Source: Zoogloea sp. 1C4
GTDB lineage: Bacteria; Pseudomonadota; Gammaproteobacteria; Burkholderiales; Rhodocyclaceae
NCBI RefSeq assembly: GCF_009469605.1
Contig: NZ_SSXU01000009.1
Span: 62,001 to 126,000, forward strand
Direction of reading: 5' to 3'
DNA: 64,000 nucleotides
Part shown: positions 27,681 to 37,895 of the stretch, one piece after another
Numbering within the stretch: the stretch's first letter is position 1
How the letters are laid out: every line of letters starts with the position of its first letter
Notes under the pieces: generated by a model
Told to the model about the DNA's origin: nothing
The model's database searches: none
The model's input: the letters and a program-made list of their open reading frames with translations, nothing else
Position numbers and translations under genes: made by a program

Positions 27681-29435
27681 TCAGCGCATTGCCACATAGG
27701 TTCCCGGTGCATCACCAAGCGGGACCTGCGTGCCGCCCATGGCGGGCGGCGATACCCGCTCGGTCGAATGTCGTGCCAGCCACTGCTGCCAGGCTGGCCA
27801 CCAGGAGCCCTCATTCAGAGGGGTTTCGGTACGCCACGTTTGCGGATCGACGTAGCGAGCGCCGACGCTGCGGGTCGCAATCTGGTAGCTGCGCCGGGGG
27901 TGCCCCGGCTCGCTGACCACGCCGGCGTTGTGCCCGCCGCTGGTCAGTACGAAGGTCAGCTCTGCATCACTGAGCAGATGCATCTTGTACACGGATGGCC
28001 AGGGGGCAACGTGGTCGCGCACCGTGCCGACGATGAGCATCGGCACTTCGATGTCGGCGATCGCCACCGGCCGTCCGCCGACCCGGTAGCGTCCCTCGGC
28101 CAGATCGTTGTTCAGATACAAACGCCGCAGGTACTCGCTGTGCATGCGATACGGCATGCGCGTCACGTCGGCATTCCATGCCATCAGGTCATTGAACTCC
28201 TGCCGTTCGCCCAGCAGGTACTCGCGCACGCGGCGCGACCAGATCAGGTCGCGCGAGTTGAGCATCTGGAAAGAGGCGGCCATCTGCTTGCCGTCGAGAT
28301 AGCCCTTGTCCCACATCCCGGCTTCCAGCCAGGCGAGTTGACTGTCGTCGATGAAAAGCGCGATTTCGCCCGACTCGCGGAAGTCGGTCTCCGACGCCAG
28401 CAGCGTCAAACTGCGCAGCCGTTCGTCGCCATCGCGCGCCATCGCGGCTGCGGCGATCGTCAGCAAGGTGCCGCCCAGGCAATAGCCAACCGCCTGCACC
28501 TTGCGCTCGGGCACGATGGCCGTGACCGCGTCCAGTGCATCCATGACCCCCAGCCACCGGTAATCCTCGAGGCCGAGGTCGCGATCGGCCGCGGTCGGGT
28601 TCTTCCAGGAAAGGATGAACACCGTATGCCCCTGGTCGACCAGGTACTTCACCATCGAGTTGTGCGGTGACAGGTCGAGGATGTAGTACTTCATGATCCA
28701 GGAAGGCACGATCAACACCGGCTCGGCATACACATCGGGCGTCGTCGGCGTGTACTGGATCAGTTCGATGAGGTGGTTTCGGAGCACCACCTTTCCTGGC
28801 GTGACCGCCACGTCCTGGCCGACCTTGAAGCCTTCGACCCCGGCCGGTTCATCGTCAAGCGCAAGACGCTGTGCATCGTCGAGGAAGTTCATCGCGCCGC
28901 GCCACAGGTTGACGCCGCCGCTGGTTTTGATGGCTTCCAGCACTTCCGGGTTGGTCCAGACGAAATTCGATGGCGACCACATGTCCAACCACTGCCGCCC
29001 GGCGAAAGTGACCATGTTCTCGTGATGGCGCGACACGCCGCGCACGCCGGTCGTGGCGTTGTGCCACCACTGCTGCTGCAGCAAGAAGCCCTGGTGGATC
29101 ACGTTGAACGGCCATTGCTGCCAGGCCGGCGCCTCGAAGCGCCGATCCTGTTCCAACGGCTCAATGCACGTGGGGCAGCCGTGGGCACTTGCAGCGTGCG
29201 CGACGTAACGCGCCAAGCGTCGCTGCTTGTGCAACCCCTTGTCGATCAGGCTGCGCTGCTTGCCCGGTGAAAGGCTCAGGTGCAGCGCCCAGTCGTACCA
29301 AGCCAGCAAACCCGCCGCCGGCGACAACCCGCCAGTGCCGCGTGCCCGGCACGCGTTCGCAAGCGTATCCAGGACATCGGGGTGACAGACGGACGGTGCC
29401 GGCGCGGGCTTGTCAGGTATGGCAAGGGTGTTCAT
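27681..29435 (-). CDS. phaC: Class I poly(3-hydroxyalkanoate) synthase
   Basis: A 584-aa PHA synthase that polymerises (R)-3-hydroxyacyl-CoA on granules. The lipase-like box GYCLGG carries the catalytic Cys319; the catalytic Asp region (IVGTVRDHVAPW) and His (TSGGHNAGVV) follow. The N-terminal PhaC_N domain includes WPFNVIHQGFLLQQQWW and FVWTNPEV. Length fits class I (single-subunit) enzymes. It is the first gene of phaC-phasin-phaB. Its start lies 18-35 bp from an operator-like site shared with the divergent TetR gene. The gene is on the ICE cargo, not in the chromosomal part. Confidence 0.95.
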   Translation of the reverse strand: MNTLAIPDKPAPAPSVCHPDVLDTLANACRARGTGGLSPAAGLLAWYDWALHLSLSPGKQRSLIDKGLHKQRRLARYVAHAASAHGCPTCIEPLEQDRRFEAPAWQQWPFNVIHQGFLLQQQWWHNATTGVRGVSRHHENMVTFAGRQWLDMWSPSNFVWTNPEVLEAIKTSGGVNLWRGAMNFLDDAQRLALDDEPAGVEGFKVGQDVAVTPGKVVLRNHLIELIQYTPTTPDVYAEPVLIVPSWIMKYYILDLSPHNSMVKYLVDQGHTVFILSWKNPTAADRDLGLEDYRWLGVMDALDAVTAIVPERKVQAVGYCLGGTLLTIAAAAMARDGDERLRSLTLLASETDFRESGEIALFIDDSQLAWLEAGMWDKGYLDGKQMAASFQMLNSRDLIWSRRVREYLLGERQEFNDLMAWNADVTRMPYRMHSEYLRRLYLNNDLAEGRYRVGGRPVAIADIEVPMLIVGTVRDHVAPWPSVYKMHLLSDAELTFVLTSGGHNAGVVSEPGHPRRSYQIATRSVGARYVDPQTWRTETPLNEGSWWPAWQQWLARHSTERVSPPAMGGTQVPLGDAPGTYVAMR

Positions 29436-29453
29436 CTCTGATCTTCCGATGTT

Positions 29454-29471
29454 GTAAGTAACTTATTACTA
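29454..29471 (-). promoter_or_regulatory. Operator-like site in front of phaC
   Basis: GTAAGTAACTTATTACTA contains the dyad AGTAA-4-TTACT. The same 18-mer recurs inverted, with two mismatches, at 29736-29753 in front of the divergent TetR gene. Its position just before the phaC start would block transcription when bound. Confidence 0.6.
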
Positions 29472-29735
29472 TCATAATGCCTACGGGAAAAGATGCAAAG
29501 CCTTGAAGAACGCCCGGGGGATTTCCGCCTTCGCTCGAACGAAATCGCTTCTCTTGCTCTGACTGAGGTGGCCGACTTGCCGACCGATTACTCATGATCC
29601 GCCTGAGGGGTGTGTTCGCTTCCTGGGTCTCGTCAGCTCACTTGGCCACGATCCATGGATGGGGCAGGAACCATCCTTTCCCGTGCGATGAACCGTATTC
29701 CCGATCTTGCGACGCGGATGTTTTGCATGTTAGGA
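29472..29735. other. Divergent intergenic region between phaC and the TetR gene
   Basis: The 335-bp space from the phaC start to the TetR start holds the two matched operator-like sites at its edges. The DNA is AT-richer close to both sites. No coding frame or RNA hairpin with support was found in the middle. Confidence 0.5.
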
Positions 29736-29753
29736 TAGTAATAGGTCACTTAC
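29736..29753 (+). promoter_or_regulatory. Operator-like site in front of the TetR gene
   Basis: Read on the minus strand this is GTAAGTGACCTATTACTA, 16 of 18 bases identical to 29454-29471. It lies 17 bp before the GTG start of the TetR gene. Matched sites at both ends of a divergent region are the usual pattern for a TetR autorepressor that also controls its neighbour. Confidence 0.6.
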
Positions 29754-29770
29754 TTTATGGAGTCTGATCG

Positions 29771-30379
29771 GTGAGCGAACGTCCTCAACATCTGTCCGCT
29801 GAAGAGCGGCGTGCTGCCACAGTGCAAGCGGTGGTGGACTTGGCCGCGGAGCAAAACCCGGCCGAAATCACGACCACGGCCATCGCCGATCGAATGGGTT
29901 TGACGCAGGGCGCGCTGTTTCGCCACTTCCCCACCAAGGACGCGATCCTGGAGGCAACGATGACCTGGGTCGGTGAGCGTCTACTGGTGCGCGTGGACAA
30001 GGCGGCCGAGGGCGCCGCGTCTCCTGCCGCAGCACTCGAAGCCATGTTCATGACGCACATCGACTTCGTGGCCAAGCATCCCGGCGTGCCGCGCATGCTG
30101 TTCGGAGAACTGCAACGCTCTGGCGAGACGCTCGCCAAGCGGATGGTGCAGACCTTGCTCCGTCAATACGAACAGCGCCTGCGCCGCCTGATGGAGGCAG
30201 GCAAGGCGCAAGGCGACCTGGATGCGGATCTGGACGTGGATGCCGCCGCCGTGTTGTTCATCGGCACGATCCAGGGACTGGTCATGCAGTCGCTGTTGGC
30301 CGGCAAGGTCAGTCGCATTCGTCGTGATGCGCCAGCCGTGTTTGCCATCTATCTCCGTGGCATCACGCACACCCGATGA
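29771..30379 (+). CDS. TetR/AcrR-family transcriptional regulator
   Basis: A 202-aa TetR repressor. The N-terminal helix-turn-helix is visible in PAEITTTAIADRMGLTQGALFRHFPTKDAILEATM, with the family FRHFPTKD core; the rest is an all-helical ligand domain. It starts with GTG, with GGAG nine bases upstream. It is divergent from phaC and precedes the ABC efflux operon. Matched palindromic sites lie on both sides of the intergenic region, so it probably represses itself and phaC, and may also control the efflux genes. The ligand is unknown. Confidence 0.9.
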   Translation: MSERPQHLSAEERRAATVQAVVDLAAEQNPAEITTTAIADRMGLTQGALFRHFPTKDAILEATMTWVGERLLVRVDKAAEGAASPAAALEAMFMTHIDFVAKHPGVPRMLFGELQRSGETLAKRMVQTLLRQYEQRLRRLMEAGKAQGDLDADLDVDAAAVLFIGTIQGLVMQSLLAGKVSRIRRDAPAVFAIYLRGITHTR

Positions 30380-30566
30380 AACGCCTTCCATCCTGCCGCC
30401 ACGCAGTTGCCCGGTCGGCCGAGAGGCACACCACGGTCATGCGATCGCGTTGCGCCTCCAGCGCGAATCCGCGTCATTCAACACTCAGCCCGACCGCCCG
30501 GCGGAACGCACACGCACGCCGCGACGACGGCGAAGGCTTGGGAGTTTCCGCGATCAAGTAAAGGCC

Positions 30567-30992
30567 ATGAAGATGACCACTCATCCACAACGCAGCCTCT
30601 GGAACTGGCTGATCTCCCTGCTCGCGATCGGCTTCGGCCTGCTCACTCTTCGGGAGGGCGGCGCCGTTCTGTTTGTCGACGGCGCGGCGCGCCAGGCTGC
30701 CGGCCACTATGTGCCTTTCGTGCTCTGGTTCAATTTTCTGGCCGGGTTCGCCTACATCGTCGCCGGCGTCGGCTTGTGGATGCGCCGGCGCTGGGCCGCG
30801 TGGTTGGCGATTGTCATCACGGTGGCGACCGCACTCGTGTTCCTCGCTTTCGGAGTGCATGTGGCTCTGGGTGGCGCCTGGGAGCGACGCACGGTGGTCG
30901 CCATGACGCTGCGCACGTTGGTGTGGGCTGGCATAGCGGCCATCGCCTGGCGCCGGTCAGCGGCGAATGCGCCGGTCGCACGCGAGCACTGA
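30567..30992 (+). CDS. Small integral membrane protein, unknown function
   Basis: A 141-aa protein with four hydrophobic segments (about residues 11-30, 46-66, 71-94 and 110-130). Signatures are LREGGAVLFVDGAARQ after helix one and WFNFLAGFAYIVAGVGLW in helix two. I do not recognise a named family with confidence, although the layout resembles small DoxX/DUF-type membrane proteins. The start has AAAGG seven bases upstream. It lies between the TetR gene and the membrane-fusion gene on the same strand and is likely the first gene of the efflux operon. Confidence 0.75.
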   Translation: MKMTTHPQRSLWNWLISLLAIGFGLLTLREGGAVLFVDGAARQAAGHYVPFVLWFNFLAGFAYIVAGVGLWMRRRWAAWLAIVITVATALVFLAFGVHVALGGAWERRTVVAMTLRTLVWAGIAAIAWRRSAANAPVAREH

Positions 30993-31019
30993 GCACCTTT
31001 ATCCAGCGGAAACCCATCG

Positions 31020-32060
31020 ATGAAAACTCCAAACCTCCTCTTCAAGAAAACCCGTTGGGTCGTGATCGCCGTCGTCGTGCTCGCTCTTGGCGGCGCACTG
31101 GCGTTCTGGCTGTCGCGCGACCATGGACAACAAGATGCATTGCGCCTCTACGGCAACGTCGACATCCGCGAGGTGCAACTGGCCTTCCGTCAGCCCGGGC
31201 GCGTGATGCAAATGGCTTTCGATGAGGGCGATGCCGTCAGCGCGGGCGCGCGCCTGGCGGCGCTTGACGCGCAACCCTATCGGGAAGCACTTGCGGCAGC
31301 ACAGGCCCAGGTGCAGGTGGCGCAGGCGGAACTGGCCAAGCTGCGCCGCGGCCTGCGACCGCAGGAAATCACCCAGGCGCGCGAAGCCCTCAGGCAGGCC
31401 CAGGCGCTCGCCACCGAGACCGAGCGCAATTTCCAGCGCCAGAGTGGCCTGCTGGCATCGGGCGCCAGCAGCCAGCGCACGGTCGATGCCGCCCGCACGG
31501 CGCGCGACCAGGCAACCGCTGGCGTCGAAGCGGCCAAGGCGGCCCTGTCGCAAGCATCCGAAGGTTTTCGCAAGGAAGACATCGCCGCGGCAGAAGCTCG
31601 CCTTGCGGCCGCACAGGCCGCCGCAGCGCAAGCCACGACAGCCTTGGCGGACACCGAGTTGATGGCGCCCAGTAGCGGCACCGTCATCGCACGAGTGCGG
31701 GAGCCCGGCAGCATGGTCGCAAGCCAGAGCGCGGTCTACAGCCTGAGCCTGGACAAGCCGGTTTACGTGCGCGCCTACGTGGGCGAGTCGGACTTGGGGC
31801 GCATCGCGCCCGGTACTGTGGTGCGCGTCAAAAGCGATTCATCAGAGAAGGTCTATCGCGGCCAGATCGGCTTCATCTCGCCGCGCGCCGAGTTCACCCC
31901 CAAGACGGTGGAGACGACGGATTTGCGCACGGATCTGGTCTACCGCCTGCGCATCGTCATCGACGAAGCCGACAGCGACAGTGCCTTGCGCCAGGGCATG
32001 CCGGTGACGATCGAGGTCGATGCGAAAGCCGGCACTCGTATCCCGGCGGGGGAGCGTTGA
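31020..32060 (+). CDS. HlyD-family membrane-fusion protein (YbhG-like)
   Basis: A 346-aa periplasmic adaptor. An N-terminal signal anchor (WVVIAVVVLALGGALAFWLS) precedes the first lipoyl half (LYGNVDIREVQLAFRQPGRV). A long coiled-coil hairpin of Ala/Gln/Arg heptads (about 90-200) follows, then the second lipoyl half (ALADTELMAPSSGTVIARVREPGSMV) and a beta-barrel. It links the inner-membrane ABC transporter encoded by the next three genes to the NodT-type outer-membrane factor. The ATP-binding gene starts 1 bp after its stop codon. Confidence 0.92.
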   Translation: MKTPNLLFKKTRWVVIAVVVLALGGALAFWLSRDHGQQDALRLYGNVDIREVQLAFRQPGRVMQMAFDEGDAVSAGARLAALDAQPYREALAAAQAQVQVAQAELAKLRRGLRPQEITQAREALRQAQALATETERNFQRQSGLLASGASSQRTVDAARTARDQATAGVEAAKAALSQASEGFRKEDIAAAEARLAAAQAAAAQATTALADTELMAPSSGTVIARVREPGSMVASQSAVYSLSLDKPVYVRAYVGESDLGRIAPGTVVRVKSDSSEKVYRGQIGFISPRAEFTPKTVETTDLRTDLVYRLRIVIDEADSDSALRQGMPVTIEVDAKAGTRIPAGER

Positions 32061-32061
32061 A

Positions 32062-33830
<1,769 letters not shown>

Positions 33831-33834
<4 letters not shown>

Positions 33835-35000
33835 ACGGCGCCACAATGCACAAAGACGGAAGTGGCCCCCTGCAGACCGACTTGCGCCGTTTTGATCTGC
33901 GGCGCTTGGGCGCCCTGGTGACCAAGGAAAGCTACCAGGCGCTGCGCGACCCCTCGACGCTGCTGATCGCGTTCGTGCTGCCAGTGGTGTTGCTGCTGCT
34001 GTTCGCCTATGCGGTGTCGCTGGATGCGAAGGATGTCCGTGTCGGCGTGGTCCTGGAGTCGCCCGGCGCATCGGCACACTCGCTGGCCGCAGCGTTTTCG
34101 GGCACCCGCTTCCTGAATACGCACTTCGCCCATGACCGGCGCGAAGTGGCCGACCAACTGGTCTCAGGCGACCTGCGCGGCTACGTGGTGATTCCGCAGG
34201 ATTTCGAGCAGCGTCTGGCCCAGCGTGGCAGCGAGCCGCTGGTGCAGATCGTCACCGATGGCTCCTACCCCAATACCGCCAACTACGTCGAGAACTACGC
34301 CCGTGGCGTGGTCCAGTCCTGGCGTGCCGGACTGGACGTCGGAGCACCAGCGCAGGCCGTCATGCTGGAACCGCGCTACTGGTTCAACCCCGAGCTGGAA
34401 AGCCGACGCGCACTGATTCCCGGTGCCATCGCCATCGTCATGACCATCATCGGCACCATGCTGACTGCACTGGTGGTGGCGCGTGAATGGGAGCGCGGCA
34501 CCATGGAGGCGGTGCTGTCCACGCCGGCCTCGGTGGCCGAAATTCTGATCGGCAAGCTGCTGCCGTACTTCGTGCTCGGCATGCTGTCCACGCTGGGTGC
34601 GGCGGCGCTGGCGGTGTTCGTGTTCGGGGTCCCGATGCGGGGCTCGCTGGCGGCGCTGCTGCTGCTGTCGGCGGTGTTCATGGTGCCGGCGCTGGGTCAG
34701 GGTCTGCTGATTTCCTCCTTGGCACGCAACCAGTTCCTGGCAGCGCAGATCGCGCTGTTCACGGGTTTTCTGCCGGCTTTCATGCTGTCGGGCTTTCTGT
34801 ATGAGATCGACGCGATGCCCGCGCCGATCCGGGCCATCACCCGGCTGGTTCCGGCGCGTTACTTCGTCGATTCGCTGAAGACGGTGTTCCTGGCCGGCGA
34901 CATCTGGGCCGTGTTCCTGCCCAACCTGGCGGCCATGGCGGCGATCGGGGTGCTGTTCTTCGTGATCGCCAAGCGCGCCACGCGCAAGAACCTGGAGTGA
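33831..35000 (+). CDS. ABC-2 type permease (YbhS-like)
   Basis: A 389-aa ABC-2 permease. One N-terminal helix (LLIAFVLPVVLLLLFAYAVSLD), a large periplasmic domain (about 60-200), then five C-terminal helices beginning LIPGAIAIVMTIIGTMLTALVV. The cytoplasmic loop AREWERGTMEAVLSTPAS after that helix is the family hallmark. It pairs with the next permease to form the channel of the YbhFSR-type exporter. The gene overlaps the ATPase gene by 4 bp and is followed 4 bp later by the second permease. Confidence 0.93.
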
Positions 35001-35004
35001 AGCG

Positions 35005-36123
35005 ATGTTGACGTCCGCATTCTCGTTGACCCGCCTGCGCGCCCAGTTCATCAAGGAGGTGCTCAGCGTCCTGCGCGACCCGCGCAGCCGCATGGTGGTG
35101 TTCGTGCCGCCGATCCTGCAGTTGCTGGTGTTCGCCTTTGCCGCGACGCTGGAAGTGCGCAACGTCGATATCGCCGTCTACGACCAGGATACGGGGCGCT
35201 GGTCGCACGAGCTGGTACAGCGCTTGGACAGCGCCCGCTTCATCACCCACATCCGGCATGTCGACAGCCAGCAGCAACTGCACGAGCTGATCGACCGTGG
35301 CGAGGTGATCGCCGCGCTCGCCATCCCGGTGGATTTCTCGCGCTCCATCGCTGCCGGCGAAAGTGGCCGCGCGCAGGTACTGGTAGATGGCCGGCGCAGC
35401 AACTCCGGGCAGATCACCGTGGCCTATCTGTCCACCATCGCCGCCGATGTCGGCGCCGAGGTCGTGCCCGACGCCCAGGCACCAACGCCCGTGGTCGTGC
35501 GCCACTGGTTCAACCCGAATCTGGTCTACCGCTGGTTCATCGTGCCCGGGCTGACGGGCATCCTGGCGTTGTTCAGCTCGCTCTTGATTACCTCGTTGTC
35601 GATCGCGCGCGAGCGCGAGCTGGGCACCTTCGACCAGTTGCTGGTGTCGCCCACCTCGACGCCCGAGATCATCATCTCCAAGTCGCTGCCGGCACTCGCA
35701 ATTGGCACCGGGCTGGGCCTGTTCATGATCAGCGCGGGCGTCTTCCTGTTCGGCATCCCGTTTACGGGCTCGTTTGCACTCCTGCTTGCCAGCCTGGTGC
35801 TGTTCATCGCCTCGGTGGTCGGCATCGGTCTGATGATTTCCGCGGTCAGCATGACGCAGCAGCAGGCCATCCTGGGGGCGTTCGCCGTCGGCGTGCCGGC
35901 GGTGCTGATGTCAGGCTTTGCGACGCCTGTGGAAAACATGCCTGTCGTCCTGCAATGGCTGGCTCAGGCCATTCCGCTGACCCACTTCCTCATCATCGTC
36001 GAAGGCAGCTTTCTCAAGGCCATGCCGCCCGGTGACATTCTCGCCAGCCTGTGGCCGCTGGCGGTCATCGCCCTGGCCACGCTGACGATGGCCACCGTAT
36101 TCGTCCGAGGACGCCTGCAATGA
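35005..36123 (+). CDS. ABC-2 type permease (YbhR-like)
   Basis: A 372-aa ABC-2 permease paralogous to the preceding gene: an N-terminal helix (MVVFVPPILQLLVFAFAATLEV), a periplasmic domain, and a C-terminal membrane half with FIVPGLTGILALFSSLLITSLSIARERELGTFDQLLVSP, the coupling-loop motif. Its stop overlaps the start of the outer-membrane factor (ATGA), so all five export genes are tightly linked. Confidence 0.93.
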   Translation: MLTSAFSLTRLRAQFIKEVLSVLRDPRSRMVVFVPPILQLLVFAFAATLEVRNVDIAVYDQDTGRWSHELVQRLDSARFITHIRHVDSQQQLHELIDRGEVIAALAIPVDFSRSIAAGESGRAQVLVDGRRSNSGQITVAYLSTIAADVGAEVVPDAQAPTPVVVRHWFNPNLVYRWFIVPGLTGILALFSSLLITSLSIARERELGTFDQLLVSPTSTPEIIISKSLPALAIGTGLGLFMISAGVFLFGIPFTGSFALLLASLVLFIASVVGIGLMISAVSMTQQQAILGAFAVGVPAVLMSGFATPVENMPVVLQWLAQAIPLTHFLIIVEGSFLKAMPPGDILASLWPLAVIALATLTMATVFVRGRLQ

Positions 36124-37658
36124 AATCCAAGCCCCGCACTCCCTTTCTTCGCGCAACCGTCACCGGCCTGACCCCTGGGCGCGCGCGTCCGCTCGCGCTG
36201 GCCCTGTCCTGCGTGCTGCTGACTGCCTGCGCAAGCGTGGGCCCCGACTACCGCGAGCCGCCGCCGGTCGACGTCGGCAGCGGCTGGAGCTTGCCGTTGG
36301 CAAGCGAATCTCAGTCCGCAGACTTGAGCCAATGGTGGTCTGCACTGGACGATCCCATCCTCGATCGCCTGATGGCCACGGCGCTGGCACAGAACCTGGA
36401 TCTGCGCCAGGCTGCGGCACGCATCGATGAGGCACGCGCCCTGCGCGATCGTGTGGCCGGCGAGGCATTGCCCACCGCCGCCGCTGGCGCGAGCGTCAAC
36501 CGGCGCCGTCAAAGCGAGAACGGACCCCTGCCCGTAGGTTCGATCCCCGGCCTTGACGCCACGCAGACCATCTACGACGCGGGCTTCGACGCGGCCTGGG
36601 AGGCCGACTTGTTCGGGGCCAGGCGGCGGGCGCTGGAAGGCGCCAGCGCCCGCCTGCAGGCGACCGAAGCCGAGGCGCAGGGCGTACGCATGCGCATCGT
36701 GGCCGAGGTCGCGCGCACCTGGTTCACCGCCGTCGGCGCCCGCTACGAGTTGCACGCACAACAGGCCACACTGGATACGCTGCAGCAGACCTTGGAATTG
36801 GTGCGCCTGCGGCATGCGCTGGGCGACGCGTCGGCCGCCGACGTGGAGGCGGCGTACGCCCAATGGACAGCAGTCAACGCGCTCATCCCGGATATCCAGG
36901 CGCGTCAGCGCGCCGCGATACTCAGCCTGGGCGTGCTGCTGGGCGCGCCGCCGGAGCGGGAGCTGGCACTGCTGGATGGCCCCTTGACGCCGAGCACGCT
37001 GCGGGCGCTGCCGGTGGGCGAGCGCGCAGAGATGCTGCGCCGGCGCCCGGACGTGCTGGCTGCGGAACGTCGCCTGGCAGCGAGTTCCGCCGACATCGGC
37101 GTGGCCACGGCCGAGTTGTTCCCCAAACTCTCCATCGGTGTCGGCGGCGGGTTCCAAGCGCTCAGTACGGGCGATTGGTTCGATGCATCCAGCTCGCGTT
37201 TTTCCATCCTGCCGCTGATTTCCTGGCGCCTGTTCGACGGCGGCCGTGTGCGCGCCGAAATTCGGGCACGCGAGGCGGCCGAGCGGCAGGCCGCGCTGGC
37301 CTATGAGCAGGCGGTGCTGACGGCGCTGGGCGACGCCGAGCGCGCGCTGGGCGACTACCACGGCGGGCTAGACACGCTTGAGCGCCGCGGTATGGCACTG
37401 GATGCCGCGCGCACCAGCTACGGCCACGCCAAGGCGCGCTATGCGGCAGGCGACATTGCGCTGGTCGAACTGCTGGCCGCCCAGCGCAGCCTGCACGAAG
37501 CCGAAACCGCAGCCGCGCGCGCACATACCAACGCCGCCGTGCAACTGGTGGCGCTGTACAAGGCCCTTGGTGGCGGCTGGGACGTATCCACGACGGCATC
37601 GACCGCAACCCATCCGCTGCGGGGCGCTGCCGCCCCCGTCGCGTTTTCAAGCCGTTGA
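36120..37658 (+). CDS. NodT-family outer-membrane efflux lipoprotein
   Basis: A 512-aa TolC-like outer-membrane factor. A lipoprotein-type signal ends in LLTACASVGPDYREPP, with the lipobox Cys in LTAC. Two OEP repeats follow, with ADLFGARRRALEGA near residue 165 and a second coiled-coil domain (SWRLFDGGRVRAEIRAREA). It provides the exit duct for the HlyD/ABC exporter encoded just upstream. It starts in the overlap with the permease stop, confirming a single operon. Confidence 0.93.
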   Translation: MKSKPRTPFLRATVTGLTPGRARPLALALSCVLLTACASVGPDYREPPPVDVGSGWSLPLASESQSADLSQWWSALDDPILDRLMATALAQNLDLRQAAARIDEARALRDRVAGEALPTAAAGASVNRRRQSENGPLPVGSIPGLDATQTIYDAGFDAAWEADLFGARRRALEGASARLQATEAEAQGVRMRIVAEVARTWFTAVGARYELHAQQATLDTLQQTLELVRLRHALGDASAADVEAAYAQWTAVNALIPDIQARQRAAILSLGVLLGAPPERELALLDGPLTPSTLRALPVGERAEMLRRRPDVLAAERRLAASSADIGVATAELFPKLSIGVGGGFQALSTGDWFDASSSRFSILPLISWRLFDGGRVRAEIRAREAAERQAALAYEQAVLTALGDAERALGDYHGGLDTLERRGMALDAARTSYGHAKARYAAGDIALVELLAAQRSLHEAETAAARAHTNAAVQLVALYKALGGGWDVSTTASTATHPLRGAAAPVAFSSR

Positions 37659-37678
37659 CTCAACACAAGGAGACCGTC

Positions 37679-37888
37679 ATGCAAATCAACGTTGGAAGTC
37701 TCGACCGCATTGTCCGCATCGTCGTCGGACTGGTTCTGCTCAGCCTCCCGCTGTGGCTGGATTCATCCTGGCGTTGGCTGGGACTCATTGGATTCATGCC
37801 GCTCATCACCGGCCTGGCTGGCCGCTGTCCGGGCTACCGTCTGCTTGGCCTGAGCACTTGCCCGATACAAAAGAAAAAACCGGAGTGA
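37679..37888 (+). CDS. DUF2892 small membrane protein
   Basis: A 69-aa protein with the DUF2892 pattern: MQINVGSLDRIVRIVVGLVL, a second helix (WLGLIGFMPLITGLAG) and the C-terminal CPGYRLLGLSTCP with two Cys. Related YgaP-type proteins couple this domain to rhodanese, but here it stands alone. The start has AAGGAG seven bases upstream. It follows the efflux operon by 20 bp and precedes the metallo-hydrolase by 7 bp. Its role is not established. Confidence 0.85.
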   Translation: MQINVGSLDRIVRIVVGLVLLSLPLWLDSSWRWLGLIGFMPLITGLAGRCPGYRLLGLSTCPIQKKKPE

Positions 37889-37895
37889 GCATCCC

